From NCBI GenBank assembly GCA_964573115.1, contig CAZNIP010000076.1:1-14807 (forward strand): a stretch of DNA of 14,807 bases, in the 5' to 3' direction. How positions within the stretch are numbered: the stretch's first letter is position 1; each line of letters starts with the position of its first letter. The stretch comes from CAYOID01 sp964573115 (GTDB lineage: Bacteria > Desulfobacterota > Desulfovibrionia > Desulfovibrionales > Desulfothermaceae). Shown piece after piece: positions 12,995 to 14,807 of this stretch. The notes beneath the pieces were generated by a model. That model was not told the DNA's origin. It saw nothing but the letters and a program-made list of their open reading frames with translations, and did no database searches. A program made the translations under genes and the position numbers.

Positions 12995-13474
12995 ATGATT
13001 CGCTCTTTGACCCTGACAACCATCCTGCTGGCCCTGTGCATGGCTGTCCCAGCCATGGCCGACGAAACAGCGTCCAAGGAGGAATGCGTGATCGAGTGCC
13101 GCGAGGCTGCGGCCCTGATCAATTCCCAGGGGCTGGAAAAGGCGGTCGAACAGATCGGGGACCAGGACGGTCCTTTCGTCTGGAAAGACTCCTACGTCTT
13201 TCTGATGAACATGGACGGGAAAATGCTGGCTCACCCCTTCAAGCCCGAACTGACCAAAAAGGAGCACTGCCTGCTCATCACCGATCCCACAGGCAAGGCC
13301 CTGTTCGTGCATTTCGTCAACCTGGCCCGCAGCTCCGGCGAGGGCTGGGTGGAGTACATGTGGCCCAAGCCGGGCAAGGACACGCCAAGGAAAAAGATCA
13401 CCTACATCTACCGGGTCCCGGGCACCGACCTCTTTGTCGGGGCCGGTGTCTATGTCGGCGGCATGATGTACTGA
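12995..13474 (+). CDS. Secreted single-Cache-domain protein
   Basis: This 159-residue protein has a clear Sec signal peptide: MIRSLTLTTILLALCMAV followed by PAMA and a likely cleavage just before DETASKEE. The mature part is a single Cache_2-like domain with KDSYVFLMNMDGKMLAHP (about 64-81) and later GWVEYMWPKPGK and FVGAGVYV. Each segment aligns with the two Cache modules of the sensor kinase. It has no membrane anchor or catalytic domain, so it is probably a soluble periplasmic ligand-binding protein. The start follows AGGAGG at 12983-12988. It lies 79 bases behind satP in the same direction and appears to be the last gene of the operon. Binding of acetate or propionate, or an interaction with the kinase, is inference. 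Two cysteines (in EECVIEC) could form a disulfide. Confidence 0.82.
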   Translation: MIRSLTLTTILLALCMAVPAMADETASKEECVIECREAAALINSQGLEKAVEQIGDQDGPFVWKDSYVFLMNMDGKMLAHPFKPELTKKEHCLLITDPTGKALFVHFVNLARSSGEGWVEYMWPKPGKDTPRKKITYIYRVPGTDLFVGAGVYVGGMMY

Positions 13475-13496
13475 TCACGCCGAAACACGAAGGGAA

Positions 13497-13524
13497 GCCC
13501 TCAGCCGAACCTGCGGCTGAGGGC
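13497..13524 (+). terminator. Perfect hairpin after the Cache gene, possible terminator
   Basis: GCCCTCAGCCG (13497-13507) pairs perfectly with CGGCTGAGGGC (13514-13524), giving an 11-bp stem and a 6-nt loop. The stem is strong and lies 22 bases after the stop codon, but the next bases are ATCTCAAAAA rather than a T-run. It may be a terminator that relies on the stem alone or on Rho, or an mRNA 3'-end stabiliser. Confidence 0.5.
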
Positions 13525-13620
13525 ATCTCAAAAATGTCCGGCATGAAGTCTCATACCTGGACCATGCAGCCACACTGGTCCAGTTCGTCCTCGCCGCCAT
13601 GCCGGGACAGGTCCCAGCCG

Positions 13621-14745
13621 ATGAAAACCTCTTGGACTTCCTCGATGCTCGGCCTTCATCTGGCCGAATCCGGACGACTCCCCGACACGCTCCTGCGCGC
13701 AGCCATCAGAACCCGCCACAGGAGGGTCCTCAAACGCGAAGACCCGGGATCGGCTGAAGCGCGTCAGCAGGCCCTGAGGGCTTTCATCCAGGACATGAAG
13801 ACCTCCCCGGTCGCCCTGGTCCCCGGGGAGGCCAACCGCCAGCACTATGAAGTGCCCCCGGCCCTGTTTGCCGAAATGCTGGGGCCAAGACTCAAATACA
13901 GCTCCTGCCTCTGGCCCGAGCACGAGCTCGGACGCAAACCTTCAGGGACTGAAGCGTCCAGGGAGAGGGTCCTGCTGCAAAGGGCCGAAGAGTCCATGCT
14001 TGCCCTGACGGCAGAACGAGCCGGCCTTGAAGACGGCATGCGCATCCTGGACCTCGGCTGCGGCTGGGGATCCTTCACCCTCTGGGCCGCCAGTCATTTT
14101 CCCCGGGCCCTGGTCATGGCCGTCTCCAACTCCCGGGATCAGGGCGAGTTCATCCGGGACCGGGCCCGCAACCTCGGGCTGATCAACGTTCAGGTCCTGA
14201 CCGCGGACATGAACGAGTTTCACCCGCCCCCTGAGTCCAGCACCTTCGACCGCATCGTGTCCGTGGAAATGTTCGAGCACATGCGCAACTGGCCAGAGCT
14301 CCTCCGCCGCATTGCCGGATGGCTTTCGGACCAGGGCCTCTTTTTCCTGCACATCTTCACCCACCGGGACCTCGTCTACCCCTTCAGGGAAGGCCCCTCG
14401 GAGTGGATGAGCCGTCACTTTTTCGCCGGGGGCATCATGCCTTCAGATGCCCTTCTCCTGCACCTCCAGCAGGATCTTGTCCTCCGGGACCACTGGCGGG
14501 TCTCAGGCCGGCACTACGCCAGGACACTCGATTCCTGGCTGGCCCTTCTGGATGCCTCCCGGGAAGCAGCCCTGAAGATCCTGGCCGGGGCTCACGGCCC
14601 AGAACAGTCCAGGGTCTGGTTCAACCGCTGGAGACTGTTCCTCATGGCCTGCTCGGAGCTCTTCGGCTTCCACCGCGGCAACGAGTGGCTCGTCTCCCAC
14701 TACCTGATGGCCAAAAGACAGGGCGGCAGAGAATCAAGCCTTTGA
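13621..14745 (+). CDS. SAM-dependent methyltransferase, short cyclopropane-fatty-acid-synthase-like family
   Basis: With this start the protein has 374 residues. It carries the SAM-binding motif LDLGCGWGSFTLWAA, then FDRIVSVEMFEHMRNW, which matches the SIEMFEHVG-type motif of cyclopropane fatty-acid synthases, and FFLHIFTH. An N-terminal LHLAESGRLPDTLLRAAIR stretch is typical of the shorter CFA-like proteins, which are related to plant coclaurine N-methyltransferases. The full CFA N-terminal domain is missing. Lipid cyclopropanation, or methylation of another lipid or small molecule, is possible; sequence alone cannot decide. The start is uncertain: ATG codons at 13534, 13543, 13621 and 13645 are all in frame and none has a strong ribosome-binding site. 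The chosen one has GGGAC at 13604-13608, and family homology begins about 10 residues in. A hairpin separates it from the Cache gene, so it may be a separate unit. Confidence 0.8.
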   Translation: MKTSWTSSMLGLHLAESGRLPDTLLRAAIRTRHRRVLKREDPGSAEARQQALRAFIQDMKTSPVALVPGEANRQHYEVPPALFAEMLGPRLKYSSCLWPEHELGRKPSGTEASRERVLLQRAEESMLALTAERAGLEDGMRILDLGCGWGSFTLWAASHFPRALVMAVSNSRDQGEFIRDRARNLGLINVQVLTADMNEFHPPPESSTFDRIVSVEMFEHMRNWPELLRRIAGWLSDQGLFFLHIFTHRDLVYPFREGPSEWMSRHFFAGGIMPSDALLLHLQQDLVLRDHWRVSGRHYARTLDSWLALLDASREAALKILAGAHGPEQSRVWFNRWRLFLMACSELFGFHRGNEWLVSHYLMAKRQGGRESSL

Positions 14746-14807
14746 CCTCCTGTCCTGATTCGGGCTGGTCTTCTTCAGCTTGTCCCTGACAGCGCCAGGC
14801 ACCCTGA

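Overview
The window most resembles the genome of a sulfate-reducing deltaproteobacterium of the Desulfovibrionales type (Desulfobacterota). This is an inference. The clues are a GC-rich sequence with strongly GC-rich third codon positions, a double-Cache sensor kinase paired with an NtrC-type regulator, a PAS domain carrying the cysteine pattern often met in that group, a stand-alone periplasmic Cache protein, and a P-type ATPase accompanied by a small HMA_2-type protein. Both window ends fall outside recognisable genes. I see no rRNA, tRNA, CRISPR array, insertion sequence or phage gene.

Region 1 (1-3564, plus strand) concerns metal transport. A small HMA_2-like protein ends in a strong intrinsic terminator. 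After about 430 bp without a gene comes a P1B-type metal ATPase, whose last 8 bases overlap the start of a short AlaX-like tRNA-editing protein. Both the small protein and the ATPase N-terminus carry the same HMA-like fold without the usual CxxC metal site.

Region 2 (3565-4895) has a hairpin-rich convergent gap and then, on the minus strand, a family 2 glycosyltransferase with a C-terminal helical/TPR tail.

Region 3 (5091-9903, plus strand) is a signalling operon: a 43-codon small ORF with a strong ribosome-binding site, ATGA-coupled to a 918-residue Cache-Cache-HAMP-PAS-PAS histidine kinase, followed closely by a receiver-PAS-AAA+-Fis sigma-54 activator.

Region 4 (9904-13474, plus strand) is the likely target operon. 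A sigma-54 (-24/-12) promoter and an upstream inverted repeat precede an AMP-forming short-chain acyl-CoA synthetase of the PrpE/ACSS3 type. A SatP/YaaH acetate-succinate transporter follows, and then a secreted single-Cache protein whose fold repeats the kinase's two sensor modules. The simplest reading is that the kinase senses a short-chain carboxylate such as acetate or propionate in the periplasm, and that the activator then turns on uptake (SatP) and activation to acyl-CoA. The stand-alone Cache protein may be a soluble binder of the same ligand. This link is inferred from gene order and promoter type and is not proven.

Region 5 (13475-14807) has a perfect hairpin and then a SAM-dependent methyltransferase of the short cyclopropane-fatty-acid-synthase-like family. 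The last 62 bases hold nothing recognisable.
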